A stretch of DNA of 37,119 bases from Actinomycetes bacterium (GCA_025359865.1 JANYDH010000119.1:1-37119), one strand, 5' to 3'; shown: positions 16,732 to 25,857, numbered from the stretch's first letter. The notes: a model not told the origin generated them from the sequence alone. A program made the numbers and translations.

Positions 16732-19005
16732 ATGCCCGGACCGAGCCTTCCCGATGATCTCGACCGGCTCGAGTCGTCGCTCTTGGACCGCTTCACAGCA
16801 CTCGCGGCGCAAGACCTGCCCGGCCCGGACGAGCCCGGTCCGAACGGACGCGGTCCCGATGCGCCGCTGCGGCCGGGTTCGACGCTCACCATTGGGCATG
16901 CACGGCGGCTGTTTCGTGCCCAACTGCAGAGCCGTCACCTCGATCATGCGGCGCGCTGGCTGCGTGCTCGGGGGCAGGGTTTCTACACGATCGGCTCGGC
17001 GGGTCATGAGGGCAACGCCGGGGTGGCAGCCGCGCTTCGGGTCACTGACCCGGCGTTGCTGCACTACCGCTCCGGTGGGTTCTACCTCGCCCGCGCCCAG
17101 CAGCGTGGCGGCCATGACGGCGTGCGCGACATCCTTGCCGGGTTGTTGGCGTTGGTCGACGAGCCGATTGCTGGCGGACGGCACAAGGTGTTCGGGCATC
17201 CGGATCTCGGGATCATCCCGCAGACCTCGACCATTGCTTCGCACCTCCCGCGTGCAGTGGGTGTCGCGTTTGCGATCGACCGCGCCAGTCGTCTAGGAGT
17301 CGCTGGCGCATGGCCGCACGATGCCGTGACGGTGTGCTCGTTCGGCGATGCCAGTGCGAACCACTCCACCGCGCAGGGTGCGATCAATTCGGCCGCCTAC
17401 ACCGCGCACAGCGGGATACCGCTCCCGCTGCTGTTCGTCTGCGAGGACAATGGCTGGGGGATCAGCGTCCCCACACCGCGGGGCTGGATCGAATCGGCGT
17501 TCGCTCATCGACCGGGGCTGCGTTACGAGCAGGCAGATGGCAGCGACCTCGCCGAAGTGTTCGATGTCACCAGCGAGCTCGTGCGGTGGGTCAGGGCGAC
17601 GCGTGGTCCGGCGCTTCTGCATCTTCGCACAGTGCGGTTGATGGGCCATGCCGGGACCGATGTCGAAAGCGGCTACCGCAGCGCTGCATCCATTCGTGCC
17701 GACGAAGATCGTGATCCGCTGGTGGGTACTGCTCGACTGCTTGTGGCGTCCGGAGCGATGACGTCTGAGGAGATCGCGTCGCTCTACATCGAAACCAGGG
17801 CTGAGGTACGCGATCTCGCGCTGTCGATGGCCGGAGGGCGGGTGCTCGTCGATGCCGGCGAAGTGATGGAGCCGCTCTCGCCACGCCGTCCAACGGATGT
17901 GGCTGAGGCAGCCTCGATCGTTGCCGATGACGACGCGCGGCAGCGGTTCTTCGGCGCCTCGTTGCCCGAGCACGATGGGCCGCTCACCTTGGCCGAGACG
18001 ATCAACCGCACGCTCGGCGATGTTCTTGCGTCGAGACCCGAGGTGCTGGTGTTCGGCGAGGATGTGGGGGTCAAAGGTGGCGTCTACGGGGTCACTCGCG
18101 GACTCCGCAAGCGGGCCGGAGCGGCGAGGGTGTTCGACAGCTTGTTGGACGAACAATCGATCCTCGGACTCGCGCTCGGGGCAGGTGTGTCCGGGATGTT
18201 GCCGAACCCCGAGATCCAGTATCTCGCCTACCTGCACAACGCTGAAGACCAGTTGCGCGGTGAAGGCGCCAGCCTGTCGTTCTTTTCTCAAGGGCGGTTT
18301 CGCAATCCGATGGTCGTACGGGTGGCCGGCCTTGCGTATCAGAAGGGGTTCGGCGGCCACTTCCACAACGACAACGCGATCGGTGTGCTCCGCGACATCC
18401 CCGGTCTCGTGATCGCGTGTCCCGCCCATCCGCTCGACGCGGCACCGATGTTGCGTACCTGTGTGGCATCGGCGGCGACCGACGGCACTGTGTCGGTGTA
18501 CCTGGAACCGATCGCGCTCTACCACACCCGTGATCTGCATGAGCCGGGCGACGGTCTCTGGACGGCGCCCTACGCTCCACCGGCCGCATGGGCTGCCTGC
18601 GATGTGCCGATCGGGCGTGCGCGCATCGCCCGCGACGGCCACGACGTCTTGGTGGTCACCTGGGCGAATGGGTTGTTCATGTCGTTGCGGGTGGCCGAGC
18701 GTCTCGCCGTGGACGGCATCAGTTGCAGGGTGCTCGACATGCGGTGGTTGGCACCGCTACCGATGGCCGACATCGTTCTCCATGCCACGCAGGTTGGCCG
18801 CGTGTTGGTCGTTGATGAGACCCGCAACAGCGGTGGTGTGGGCGAAGGAGTGATCGCCGGGCTGGTCGAGGCTGGATATCGTGGCGAGATGCGCCGTGTC
18901 GCAGCGCTCGATTCGTTCATCCCGATCGGTGATGCTGCGCTCGCCGTGCTGGTCCGTGACGACCAGATCGAGGTCGCACTGCGCCAGATGGCGGACAGTC
19001 AGTGA
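16732..19005 (+). CDS. 2-oxoacid dehydrogenase E1, alpha and beta subunits fused
   Basis: A 757-aa thiamine-diphosphate enzyme in which E1-alpha (about 60-390) and E1-beta (about 415-757) lie on one chain. The alpha part carries SAGHEGNAGVAAALR and the ThDP/Mg motif SFGDASANHSTAQGAIN near residue 203. The beta part carries LAETINRTLGDVLASRPEVLVFGEDVG, then GGVYGVTRGL and the C-terminal transketolase domain (VDETRNSGGVGEGVIAGL). It most resembles branched-chain or pyruvate-type E1 enzymes, which decarboxylate a 2-oxoacid and pass the acyl group to a lipoyl E2. No E2 or E3 gene is nearby, so the complex must be assembled from distant genes. ATG 16732 is the first codon not overlapping the divergent esterase. 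It overlaps the convergent FrhB-type gene by 7 bp. Confidence 0.9.
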   Translation: MPGPSLPDDLDRLESSLLDRFTALAAQDLPGPDEPGPNGRGPDAPLRPGSTLTIGHARRLFRAQLQSRHLDHAARWLRARGQGFYTIGSAGHEGNAGVAAALRVTDPALLHYRSGGFYLARAQQRGGHDGVRDILAGLLALVDEPIAGGRHKVFGHPDLGIIPQTSTIASHLPRAVGVAFAIDRASRLGVAGAWPHDAVTVCSFGDASANHSTAQGAINSAAYTAHSGIPLPLLFVCEDNGWGISVPTPRGWIESAFAHRPGLRYEQADGSDLAEVFDVTSELVRWVRATRGPALLHLRTVRLMGHAGTDVESGYRSAASIRADEDRDPLVGTARLLVASGAMTSEEIASLYIETRAEVRDLALSMAGGRVLVDAGEVMEPLSPRRPTDVAEAASIVADDDARQRFFGASLPEHDGPLTLAETINRTLGDVLASRPEVLVFGEDVGVKGGVYGVTRGLRKRAGAARVFDSLLDEQSILGLALGAGVSGMLPNPEIQYLAYLHNAEDQLRGEGASLSFFSQGRFRNPMVVRVAGLAYQKGFGGHFHNDNAIGVLRDIPGLVIACPAHPLDAAPMLRTCVASAATDGTVSVYLEPIALYHTRDLHEPGDGLWTAPYAPPAAWAACDVPIGRARIARDGHDVLVVTWANGLFMSLRVAERLAVDGISCRVLDMRWLAPLPMADIVLHATQVGRVLVVDETRNSGGVGEGVIAGLVEAGYRGEMRRVAALDSFIPIGDAALAVLVRDDQIEVALRQMADSQ

Positions 19006-20201
19006 GCGGCAGGGGCGGTGCCGTCGGCCTTCTTCTTGGGCGGTGGCACTCCGATGGCAGGTGCGCGGTCGGCGAACTCGGGCCACCGGCGCCGGCTGAC
19101 GATTGACAACAGCCGAAGTAGCCGCATCGCTTCTTTGTCCTCTTGCGCCGGCCTGGCGATGATGGTGCCATCGGCGATCATCCGGTCGATCACTTCCTTG
19201 CCGAGTTCGGTGCGCACGATCGTGAGCGTCCAGTCGTTGTCCTCGCCGATGCCGCCCGTCGACACATCGGCATGTTCGGCGGCGAAGTCCGGGCAGTTCT
19301 TGCAGCCCTCGCGGGTCCAGGCGTGGCACTCCTTGAGGTTGATCTCGTGGTACGAGCCGTCCTTCATCCAGATCTGGAACACCCCCTTGATGTTCATCTT
19401 CGCCATGTCCTGCTTCTTCAGGCCGTACTTGGCCTCGAACAGTTCAGGGAAGATCGCATCGTCGAACGTCTTCGAACACAACAGACCGATGTTGAACAGG
19501 AACGGCTTGCCGACCTTGCCGGCCTTGCGATCCCACATCACCGGTGGGGACGAGGTCTGGCAGCCCATGCCGACGAGTGCCAATCGGGTCAGACCCTGCT
19601 CTTTCGCGTCGCGCAACGCGAGGGGATTCGCGCAGTACGTGTAGCGGCTGCCTGCGGTGGCGAGGATCTCTTCCTTGTTACGGGCCAATACCGGCTTGGC
19701 CTTCCACGCGTCGTCGTCTTCGACGCCGCTCACCATCGCTGCTTCGATGTAGTCGTGGTCGATGAGCCAAGTGAGCATCGCCGTGACGAGCCCACCGTCT
19801 TGACCCTTTTGATGTTGCTCGTCGTTGGCGGCCCTGGTGAGCCACAGGTCTTGCCAGATGCCGGCCATCTCATCGGGCTCGCGCACCCGGCCGAACAGGT
19901 GCATGTCGGCAGCCGGTTCCCACGCACGGAACCGGGGGCAGGCCCGGGTGCATGTGGTGCAGCCTTTTTCGCCGTGGATGCAGTTGTCGAGCCCCAATTC
20001 CTCTTCGATGTGGAACGGAATGTACTTGCCCTCCGCGTGCTCGTACCCGATGACATCGTGTGGACACGTGACGACGCAGCCGGCGCAGCCAGTGCACAGC
20101 CCGGTGGTGATCACCTCGGCGTACAACTCCTTCCACTGCGCGGTCCACCGCTCGGCCTTGCCGGTGGCGGGTGGAACAGCTGCGGGCTCGGTGATCGTCA
20201 T
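18999..20201 (-). CDS. FrhB-type F420 hydrogenase/dehydrogenase beta-subunit family protein
   Basis: A 400-aa iron-sulfur flavoprotein-type protein. Two ferredoxin clusters are seen: C36-x2-C39-x2-C42-x3-C46 (GLCTGCAGCVVTCP) and C74...C81-x2-C84-x3-C88 (GCTTCTRACPRF). The body matches the FrhB N and C domains (QDGGLVTAMLTWLIDHDYI; GMGCQTSSPPV; CHAWTREGCKNCPDFAAEHADVSTGGIG). In known members this domain binds F420 and FAD and passes electrons between F420H2 and a partner. No hydrogenase subunit is present, so the partner is unknown. It lies 50 bp downstream of the PPOX/F420 gene on the same strand. Confidence 0.87.
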   Translation of the reverse strand: MTITEPAAVPPATGKAERWTAQWKELYAEVITTGLCTGCAGCVVTCPHDVIGYEHAEGKYIPFHIEEELGLDNCIHGEKGCTTCTRACPRFRAWEPAADMHLFGRVREPDEMAGIWQDLWLTRAANDEQHQKGQDGGLVTAMLTWLIDHDYIEAAMVSGVEDDDAWKAKPVLARNKEEILATAGSRYTYCANPLALRDAKEQGLTRLALVGMGCQTSSPPVMWDRKAGKVGKPFLFNIGLLCSKTFDDAIFPELFEAKYGLKKQDMAKMNIKGVFQIWMKDGSYHEINLKECHAWTREGCKNCPDFAAEHADVSTGGIGEDNDWTLTIVRTELGKEVIDRMIADGTIIARPAQEDKEAMRLLRLLSIVSRRRWPEFADRAPAIGVPPPKKKADGTAPAAH

Positions 20202-20251
20202 GGACCGAATCTACGCGGCCGAGGGCCGGTGTGCCGAGACGGCCAGTGAAG

Positions 20252-20641
20252 TCAGGGGAATGTGATGATGATCGACGTGTCGGTCGTGCCGGCGTCTTTC
20301 TTGAACACACCCTTGATCTTCGTGCCGAGCCCGATGAGAGCGACCATGAAGCCGTACTTGGCCTTGATCGCGGCCTGCACCTGTGCATGGGCATCTCCGG
20401 TGACTGCCGCTGCCATCGCCTCGACCGTCTCGGCACCGACTTTCACGCGACCGCGTACGTCGCAGGCCTGCATCGTGACCTTCGGGTTGTTGCGGAGACG
20501 CTTCGCCTTGCCCGAGGTGGCGTCGGTGGTGAACCCGGCGGTGCCGTCGGGCAGGGGGGCGATCCACACCGGCGATGAGACAGCGGTGCCGTCCTTTTTG
20601 AACGTGGTGAACGAGACGTACTTGGAATCGCTGATCGACAT
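20252..20641 (-). CDS. PPOX-class F420-dependent oxidoreductase
   Basis: A 129-aa split-beta-barrel flavin/deazaflavin-binding protein (pyridoxamine-oxidase-like, F420 group). The family pattern is KYVSFTTFKKDGTAVSSPVWIAPLPDG, followed by KAKRLRNNPKVTMQACDVRGRV and the C-terminal VFKKDAGTTDTSIIITF. Such proteins use F420H2 to reduce small substrates such as quinones or biliverdin; the substrate here is unknown. Placement between the Hsp70-like gene and the FrhB-type gene, all on the minus strand with 50-60 bp gaps, suggests one transcript and a joint F420 role with the FrhB-type protein. Confidence 0.87.
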   Translation of the reverse strand: MSISDSKYVSFTTFKKDGTAVSSPVWIAPLPDGTAGFTTDATSGKAKRLRNNPKVTMQACDVRGRVKVGAETVEAMAAAVTGDAHAQVQAAIKAKYGFMVALIGLGTKIKGVFKKDAGTTDTSIIITFP

Positions 20642-20698
20642 CGGGCGAGGTTATCCGGGGTGCTCCGTCGAAGTTCCGCGCAGGTGTGACTCGCCGCA

Positions 20699-23161
20699 TC
20701 AGTCACGCTGCAGCAATCCGATGCTGGTATTGAACCCGGAGAAGAGATAGTGGCTCTCGGTCGGCAACGGCATGTCGAAACTGTCCCCCGGCCATTGCTG
20801 CAGGGCCTCGTACGCCTCGCCGGTGAGCGGATTGAACCAGATCGAGATGACCCCGGTGGTGGCTTCCGTGGTGCCTTGCGCCGGGGCTCGCCAAAACGCA
20901 AAGGTGAAGTTGAAGGTACCCGTGGGGGTGTCTTTGAATTCCTCGAGCGTTGCACCGGGCGCGATGAGTTCTACATTGCTTTGAGCTCGGGCCTTTGCCT
21001 CTTCGAGATCGAAAACACCATCGATGGACGCGCCGCCGAAGCGCTGTCCCTCGGGGCTGACGAACAACACTCGGGTGGGGCCGGGAGCCTCGACTGTCCA
21101 CCCGGGCGGTGGTGATAGTTCGACGAGATCATTGACCTTGAACGAAGGGAACACCGAGTTGATCCGAGTGGCTCCGGGGGGCGTCAGGCTGGCGACTGGT
21201 CCGATGAGCGGTGCATCGAGGAACGAACGGTACAACTCATCGATTGCCTCGGACGGTACGGTGGCGCCGCTCTCGTTCTCGAGAGGAACGGAGATGTCGG
21301 TCATGAGCGTCAGCCCATCGGCTCGGCGGTATCTGATGATCTCGCCGCGCAAGCCGCCGGAGTCGTTCGAGTTGAACACTTGGTAGTCGAGCCGGACGCT
21401 GTCGGATGGCGCCGTACCTGACTTATCTACCGGTTTGGGAACGACCTGCGAGTACATCGCTGCCGCGGAGAGTGAATCGAATGAATCCACGTATTGCTGC
21501 AGTCCGATGAGCGGGTCCTCGTCAGCCTCACCATCCCTCACGTAAATGGCCGCCGTCACGATGCCATTGTCGATGAGCGTCGTACCGCTGTCGCTCGGCT
21601 GCAAGGTAAACGTGTCCGGCATCGTCATGAACAGGCCGTTGCCGAGGTCGAGCGCGCCCGGAGGAATCGTGACCTCGGCGGCCGTCACCGTGGTCTCGGG
21701 TGCGGCAGCAGTGGCCGGTGGATCTGACGGTGGTGGCGCTGTCGTAACCGCAGCGGTCGCCGCCTCGGTCGTCGCCACGCTTGTAGCGGCTGCTGCCTTC
21801 GCTGGGCCTGATGCGGCCACTGTCGTGTTACTTGCCACCGTGGGGGCATCACTGTTGCCCGAAAACGCCACGACGGCAATGCCGGCGATTGCTACCACGG
21901 CGACAGCACCGAGTGCCACGAGCAACTTGGTGCGTTTCGCCGGCGCGCTTGGGCCGGAGACAGTGTGCGCCGCCGGGGAAAACGGGACCAGAGCGACGGC
22001 GGTGGGGACCGAGGCGACGGTGACGGGGACGGAGGCTGTTGCCAGCTGCGTTTCGATCGGACTCGACTCGAGCGGGCCACCTGAGCCCAGCCCAGCCCCG
22101 CCCGAGCCGCCGGCTCCCAGGGCAATCGCGAACTTCGGATGTGCGTCGACGGCTACGGGTCGACCGCTGCGTTCGCGGATGAACTCACTGACGAGCGGGA
22201 TCCGCGAACTTCCTCCGACGAGCAACACGCGGCTGACCTGGTCCAAGGTCATACCCGCACTACGGACAGCGCGCTCGAGCGCCTCGAAGGTTTCGTTGAG
22301 CCGCGGTTTGATCATCCCTTCGAGCTCACGTCGGGTGAGACGAATCTCTGTTCGCACACCAGGTAGGGACACCGTGATCGAGGTGTCGGTATCACCCGAT
22401 AGCGCTTCCTTGGCGGCCCGGCACTCATCACGCAATCGTGCTACATCGGCTTGCACCGCTGGATCGTTCCCGTCGAGTCGGGTCAGCGCGCCTTCGAGCG
22501 CGTCATCGACGAACGCCACGATCGCAGCGTCGATGTCGATCCCGCCGAAGCGTTCCAACCCCTCTGGCCGTCCGACGATCTCGAAGCCTTGGCCGGCGCC
22601 GATGCTCTGCACCAGTGCCACATCGAAGGTGCCGCCTCCGAAGTCGTAGACCGCGACGGTTTCGCCTATCTCGACGCGGTTCCGCGAGGCATACGAGATT
22701 GCTGCGGCTTGCGGCTCGGTCAGAAACGACGTCGTCGCCAGATCGAGTCCTCCGAGCCGGGCGACTTCGTGCATCTGTTCCAACTTGTACGGCCCGTAGG
22801 TCGCCGGGTGGGTCAACACAACCCGCTCCGGCGCCTCACCCTCTTGCGCTGTCACTGCATCGACGATGCCGCGCAGCAGATGCCCCATCAACGACTCGGC
22901 CGAGTAGGGGGTGCCGCCCAGCACGAGTGGTGTCGGGTCGCCCAACCTCCGCTTGAACTCTCGGGCCACACGCGTTGGTTCGGCCAACCCGCGCCGGACC
23001 GCTACATCGCCGATCAGCACCTCGCCGTCGGCGCGCAACAACACCACCGAGGAGATGACTGGATTCGCAGTGCCGAACGAAGCCATTTCAACTCGCCCAC
23101 CTCGGCCGATTGCCGCTGCCGAATACGTCGTCCCGAGATCGACACCCAATTGATAGCCCAC
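20699..23161 (-). CDS. Membrane-anchored Hsp70-like protein with a C-terminal external domain
   Basis: An 820-aa protein. Residues 1-350 are an Hsp70 ATPase domain: phosphate-1 LGVDLGTTYSAAA, phosphate-2 VAVYDFGGGTFDVAL near 170 and the adenosine motif RVLLVGGSSRIPLV near 311. The DnaK substrate-binding domain is missing. Instead there is a Gly/Ser/Pro linker, one transmembrane helix (about 412-434), an Ala/Thr-rich stretch and about 300 residues predicted outside the cell, with two segments that resemble PsbP/LpqN-type folds (guess). I do not recognise the external domain. The GTG at 23161 gives a normal Hsp70 N-terminus; an ATG at 23212 would add 17 residues. It is divergent from glnD, 94 bp away. 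Confidence 0.85.
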   Translation of the reverse strand: MGYQLGVDLGTTYSAAAIGRGGRVEMASFGTANPVISSVVLLRADGEVLIGDVAVRRGLAEPTRVAREFKRRLGDPTPLVLGGTPYSAESLMGHLLRGIVDAVTAQEGEAPERVVLTHPATYGPYKLEQMHEVARLGGLDLATTSFLTEPQAAAISYASRNRVEIGETVAVYDFGGGTFDVALVQSIGAGQGFEIVGRPEGLERFGGIDIDAAIVAFVDDALEGALTRLDGNDPAVQADVARLRDECRAAKEALSGDTDTSITVSLPGVRTEIRLTRRELEGMIKPRLNETFEALERAVRSAGMTLDQVSRVLLVGGSSRIPLVSEFIRERSGRPVAVDAHPKFAIALGAGGSGGAGLGSGGPLESSPIETQLATASVPVTVASVPTAVALVPFSPAAHTVSGPSAPAKRTKLLVALGAVAVVAIAGIAVVAFSGNSDAPTVASNTTVAASGPAKAAAATSVATTEAATAAVTTAPPPSDPPATAAAPETTVTAAEVTIPPGALDLGNGLFMTMPDTFTLQPSDSGTTLIDNGIVTAAIYVRDGEADEDPLIGLQQYVDSFDSLSAAAMYSQVVPKPVDKSGTAPSDSVRLDYQVFNSNDSGGLRGEIIRYRRADGLTLMTDISVPLENESGATVPSEAIDELYRSFLDAPLIGPVASLTPPGATRINSVFPSFKVNDLVELSPPPGWTVEAPGPTRVLFVSPEGQRFGGASIDGVFDLEEAKARAQSNVELIAPGATLEEFKDTPTGTFNFTFAFWRAPAQGTTEATTGVISIWFNPLTGEAYEALQQWPGDSFDMPLPTESHYLFSGFNTSIGLLQRD

Positions 23162-23255
23162 GCAATGAGTCCCCGTTCTTGTGCTGTCGACAGCTTCCCA
23201 CGTCTGAAGCATGAGGCACTGCCCGAATCATGTTCCTACCTGAGAGACTTGGGAT

Positions 23256-25631
23256 ATGACGCCCAGACCGATCGATGGTGCGATGATCAAACGGGCGCGG
23301 ACACAGTTGGTGTCCGATGCCGACCTCGCTGGAAGAGCGTTGGCTCGCCGGCTGTCGCAGCAGGCCGATTCGTGGTTCGAGAGCCTCGCCGCCGATCTGC
23401 CCCCACGGTGGTCGCTCGTTGCCACCGGCGGGTATGCCGGTGGTGTGTTGTGTCCGGGCAGCGACATCGATGTCGTGCTGCTTCATCCGGCCAAGACCCC
23501 TGAGCAACGTGTGCGCGAGGTGGCCGAGCGGCTGTGGTACCCACTGTGGGACGGAGGCATCAAGCTCAGCCCGGCAGCGCACACGACGAAGAGTCTGTTG
23601 CAGCTTGCCGCGGACGATCTCGAGACGGCCACGTCCATTCTGCGGGTGCGATGCCTCGCCGGTGATCTCGATCATGTCCACGAGTTGCACGAGGCGGCTG
23701 TCCAGCAGTGGCGACGGAAGCCTCAGCTGTGGCTCCAGCGGCTCGCCGAGACGGGCGAGCAACGTTGGGCCCGGTACGGCGACGTGGCATCGCTACTGGA
23801 GCCGGATCTGAAGGACGGACGTGGTGGCCTGCGCGATCACGACATGATTCGTTGGGCGCTCGCTGCCGACCGTGCCGAGGTGACCGAAGCGCTGGAGTGC
23901 CCATTCGAAGATCTCGCCGGTTCGGCCGAGATCTTGCTTGCGGCGCGATGCGAATTGCACCGCACCACCGGCCGTACGTCCAACGTGTTGTTATTACAGG
24001 AGCAGGACCGGGTTGCAGAGACGATGGGCTACGCGGATGCCGACACGTTGATGCTCACCATTTCGTCGGCGGCGCACTCCATCGAGTGGGCGGGTGAGCG
24101 GTTCTGGCGTCGCGTCGAGCGGGTGACGCGCAAGGGCGCCCGCGGCGAGACCCATACAGCGCGCCCGCTTGCCGATCATGTGCCCGGCGTGACCGTGCTC
24201 GACGGCGAGGTGCAGGTGTCGCTCGATGCCGACCTCGACGAGCAGGCGTTCGTGTTTCGTGCCGCTGCCGCGGCAGCGCATCAGGGCCATCCACTCGGTG
24301 GGCGTTCGCTGAGGCTGCTCGCCAGCCGCGGCTATGAGCCGAATGAGGTGTGGTCCGAGCGCACTCGTCGGGCGTTCGTCAGTCTGCTCGGCGCTGGACA
24401 GGCAGTCGTCGCTGCCGTCGAAGCGTTGGAGCAGTACGACCTGTTCAGCAGGTTCCTTCCAGAGTGGCGGCACGTGCGCAGCCGGCCGCAGCGCAACGCA
24501 TTCCACACGTACACCATCGATCGTCACCTGCTGCAAACCGTAGCCAACGCGAGTGATCACGTCCGCGCCGTCTCTCGCCCCGACCTGCTGCTCGTGGGGG
24601 CCCTGTTGCATGACATCGGCAAGGGTCGACCTGGCGACCACACCGATGTGGGCATGGACCTGGTCGACACGATCGGTCCCCGGATGGGATTCCCTACCGA
24701 CGACGTTGCCGTGCTGCGCAGTCTGGTCGAGCATCATCTGTTGTTGTCCGAAACCGCAACTCGTCGCGACTTGTCCGACCCGCGCACCGCGCTCAACGTG
24801 GCCGACGCGGTCGGCGATCTCGGTCGTCTCGAACTGCTGCACGCGCTCACGGTCGCAGACAGCCTTGCCACCGGGCCAGCGGCGTGGTCCACATGGAAAT
24901 CGGGCCTCGTCGATGAACTCGTCCGCACGGTTGCCGAACGTCTGCGCGGCCAGCCGTTCGACCCTGATGACGCTGTAGCCGAACGCCGGTTCGCGCACCT
25001 TGCCGAACAGGTCCGCGCTGATGGGGCGCTCCACATCGAACACGAGAACGTGGATGACTTCTACGTACTTCGGATCGCCAGCCGCGACCGTCCCGGACTG
25101 TTCGCGGTGATCGCCGGCACGCTTGCGGTGCATGGTTTGGACGTGGTCGGCGCCGATGCGTTCACGCTGGCGGGTGGTGCCGCGGTCGACGAGTTTCGGA
25201 TCATGCGTATCGGGGGCGGCTCGCCGAATTGGGCCAAGATCGAACACGGCTTGCTCGGTGTGCTGAGCGGGGAGGTCGACATCGAGGCCCGACTCGATCA
25301 GCGCGTCCGCACCTACGGGCGTGCTCGTCGGCGGGCCGTGGCCGCTGCACAACCTCGGCTCGAGGTGCTGATCAGCAATGACGCGTCAGATTCCACGACC
25401 ATGATCGACGTGCGCGCGCCCGACGGCGTGGCGGTGTTGTACCGGCTGTCGCGCACGCTCACGGGTCACGGTGTCGACATCCGGTCGGCCAAGGTGTCCA
25501 CCCTTGGACACGAGGTCGTCGACGTGTTCTACGTCCAACTGCCGGGCAGCGCCGGCGGCATCGATGGCCAGATCCCCGCCGATCGCCACGACGCCATCCG
25601 GTCGTCACTCAAGGCCGCACTCGTCGACTGA
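23256..25631 (+). CDS. glnD: GlnD, PII nucleotidyltransferase / nucleotidyl-removing enzyme
   Basis: A 791-aa bifunctional enzyme that modifies PII proteins at Tyr51 when glutamine is low and removes the group when glutamine is high. The nucleotidyltransferase site is GGYAGGVLCPGSDIDVVLL (58-76, Asp70/Asp72), with DLKDGRGGLRD at 184-194. The helical linker holds LPEWRHVRSRPQRNAFHTYTID, the HD domain has the intact motif LLHDIGKG (His452-Asp453) and EHH at 492-494, and two ACT domains lie at about 602-655 and 715-765. In Streptomyces and Corynebacterium the enzyme adds AMP rather than UMP; which applies here cannot be read from sequence. Its substrates GlnK1 and GlnK2 are both encoded in the window. 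Confidence 0.95.
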   Translation: MTPRPIDGAMIKRARTQLVSDADLAGRALARRLSQQADSWFESLAADLPPRWSLVATGGYAGGVLCPGSDIDVVLLHPAKTPEQRVREVAERLWYPLWDGGIKLSPAAHTTKSLLQLAADDLETATSILRVRCLAGDLDHVHELHEAAVQQWRRKPQLWLQRLAETGEQRWARYGDVASLLEPDLKDGRGGLRDHDMIRWALAADRAEVTEALECPFEDLAGSAEILLAARCELHRTTGRTSNVLLLQEQDRVAETMGYADADTLMLTISSAAHSIEWAGERFWRRVERVTRKGARGETHTARPLADHVPGVTVLDGEVQVSLDADLDEQAFVFRAAAAAAHQGHPLGGRSLRLLASRGYEPNEVWSERTRRAFVSLLGAGQAVVAAVEALEQYDLFSRFLPEWRHVRSRPQRNAFHTYTIDRHLLQTVANASDHVRAVSRPDLLLVGALLHDIGKGRPGDHTDVGMDLVDTIGPRMGFPTDDVAVLRSLVEHHLLLSETATRRDLSDPRTALNVADAVGDLGRLELLHALTVADSLATGPAAWSTWKSGLVDELVRTVAERLRGQPFDPDDAVAERRFAHLAEQVRADGALHIEHENVDDFYVLRIASRDRPGLFAVIAGTLAVHGLDVVGADAFTLAGGAAVDEFRIMRIGGGSPNWAKIEHGLLGVLSGEVDIEARLDQRVRTYGRARRRAVAAAQPRLEVLISNDASDSTTMIDVRAPDGVAVLYRLSRTLTGHGVDIRSAKVSTLGHEVVDVFYVQLPGSAGGIDGQIPADRHDAIRSSLKAALVD

Positions 25632-25648
25632 CGAACGAACCCCGATGG

Positions 25649-25738
25649 TCAGTTGTCGGACCCGCAGACGGTGAGACCGTAGTCCTGGAGCTTGCTGTTC
25701 ACGCTCGCCAGAGGATCGCCCTGAACCGACGCGGCAGA
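25649..25738 (-). pseudogene. Short coding-like remnant (29 codons)
   Basis: On the minus strand a 29-codon stretch ends in TGA and reads SAASVQGDPLASVNSKLQDY then GLTVCGSDN. Its codons end mostly in G or C (24 of 29) and its composition by codon position looks like real coding DNA. However, a stop (TGA at 25739-25741) lies directly upstream in frame. It could be the 3' end of a decayed gene. I do not recognise the family. Confidence 0.35.
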
Positions 25739-25764
25739 TCAATCCCCGATGGTTCATGAGGGGG

Positions 25765-25793
25765 TTAACACTACCGGTACAGTCGCTTGTCAA
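25765..25793 (-). promoter_or_regulatory. Sigma70-like promoter candidate
   Basis: On the minus strand a perfect -35 hexamer TTGACA is followed after 17 nt by TGTTAA, a weak -10. It points toward the 29-codon remnant. No other gene is placed to use it. Confidence 0.3.
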
Positions 25794-25805
25794 GCACGAA
25801 ATCGC

Positions 25806-25857
25806 CCGACCTTTGGCGTTGGGCTGTCATTGACAGCAACCCAACGCCAAAGATCGG
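25806..25857. repeat. Long inverted repeat (18-bp arms) with nested hairpin
   Basis: CCGACCTTTGGCGTTGGG at 25806-25823 pairs with 25840-25857 at 17 of 18 positions. The 16-nt spacer contains its own stem CTGTC-ATT-GACAG. The whole folds as one extended hairpin between the convergent ends of glnD and glnK1. It could serve as a bidirectional terminator, but the extra copies of its core nearby suggest a repeat element. Confidence 0.8.

Noticed and set aside
19143-20249. 368-aa open frame opposite the FrhB-type gene
   Set aside because: Antisense shadow; the minus strand has conserved cysteine motifs and family signatures.
25818-25845. GTTGGGC and ACCCAAC in the inverted repeat resemble integron attC core sites
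   Set aside because: In attC the RYYYAAC core comes first and GTTRRRY last, at the outer ends of the palindrome. Here the order and position are reversed, and there is no integrase or cassette.
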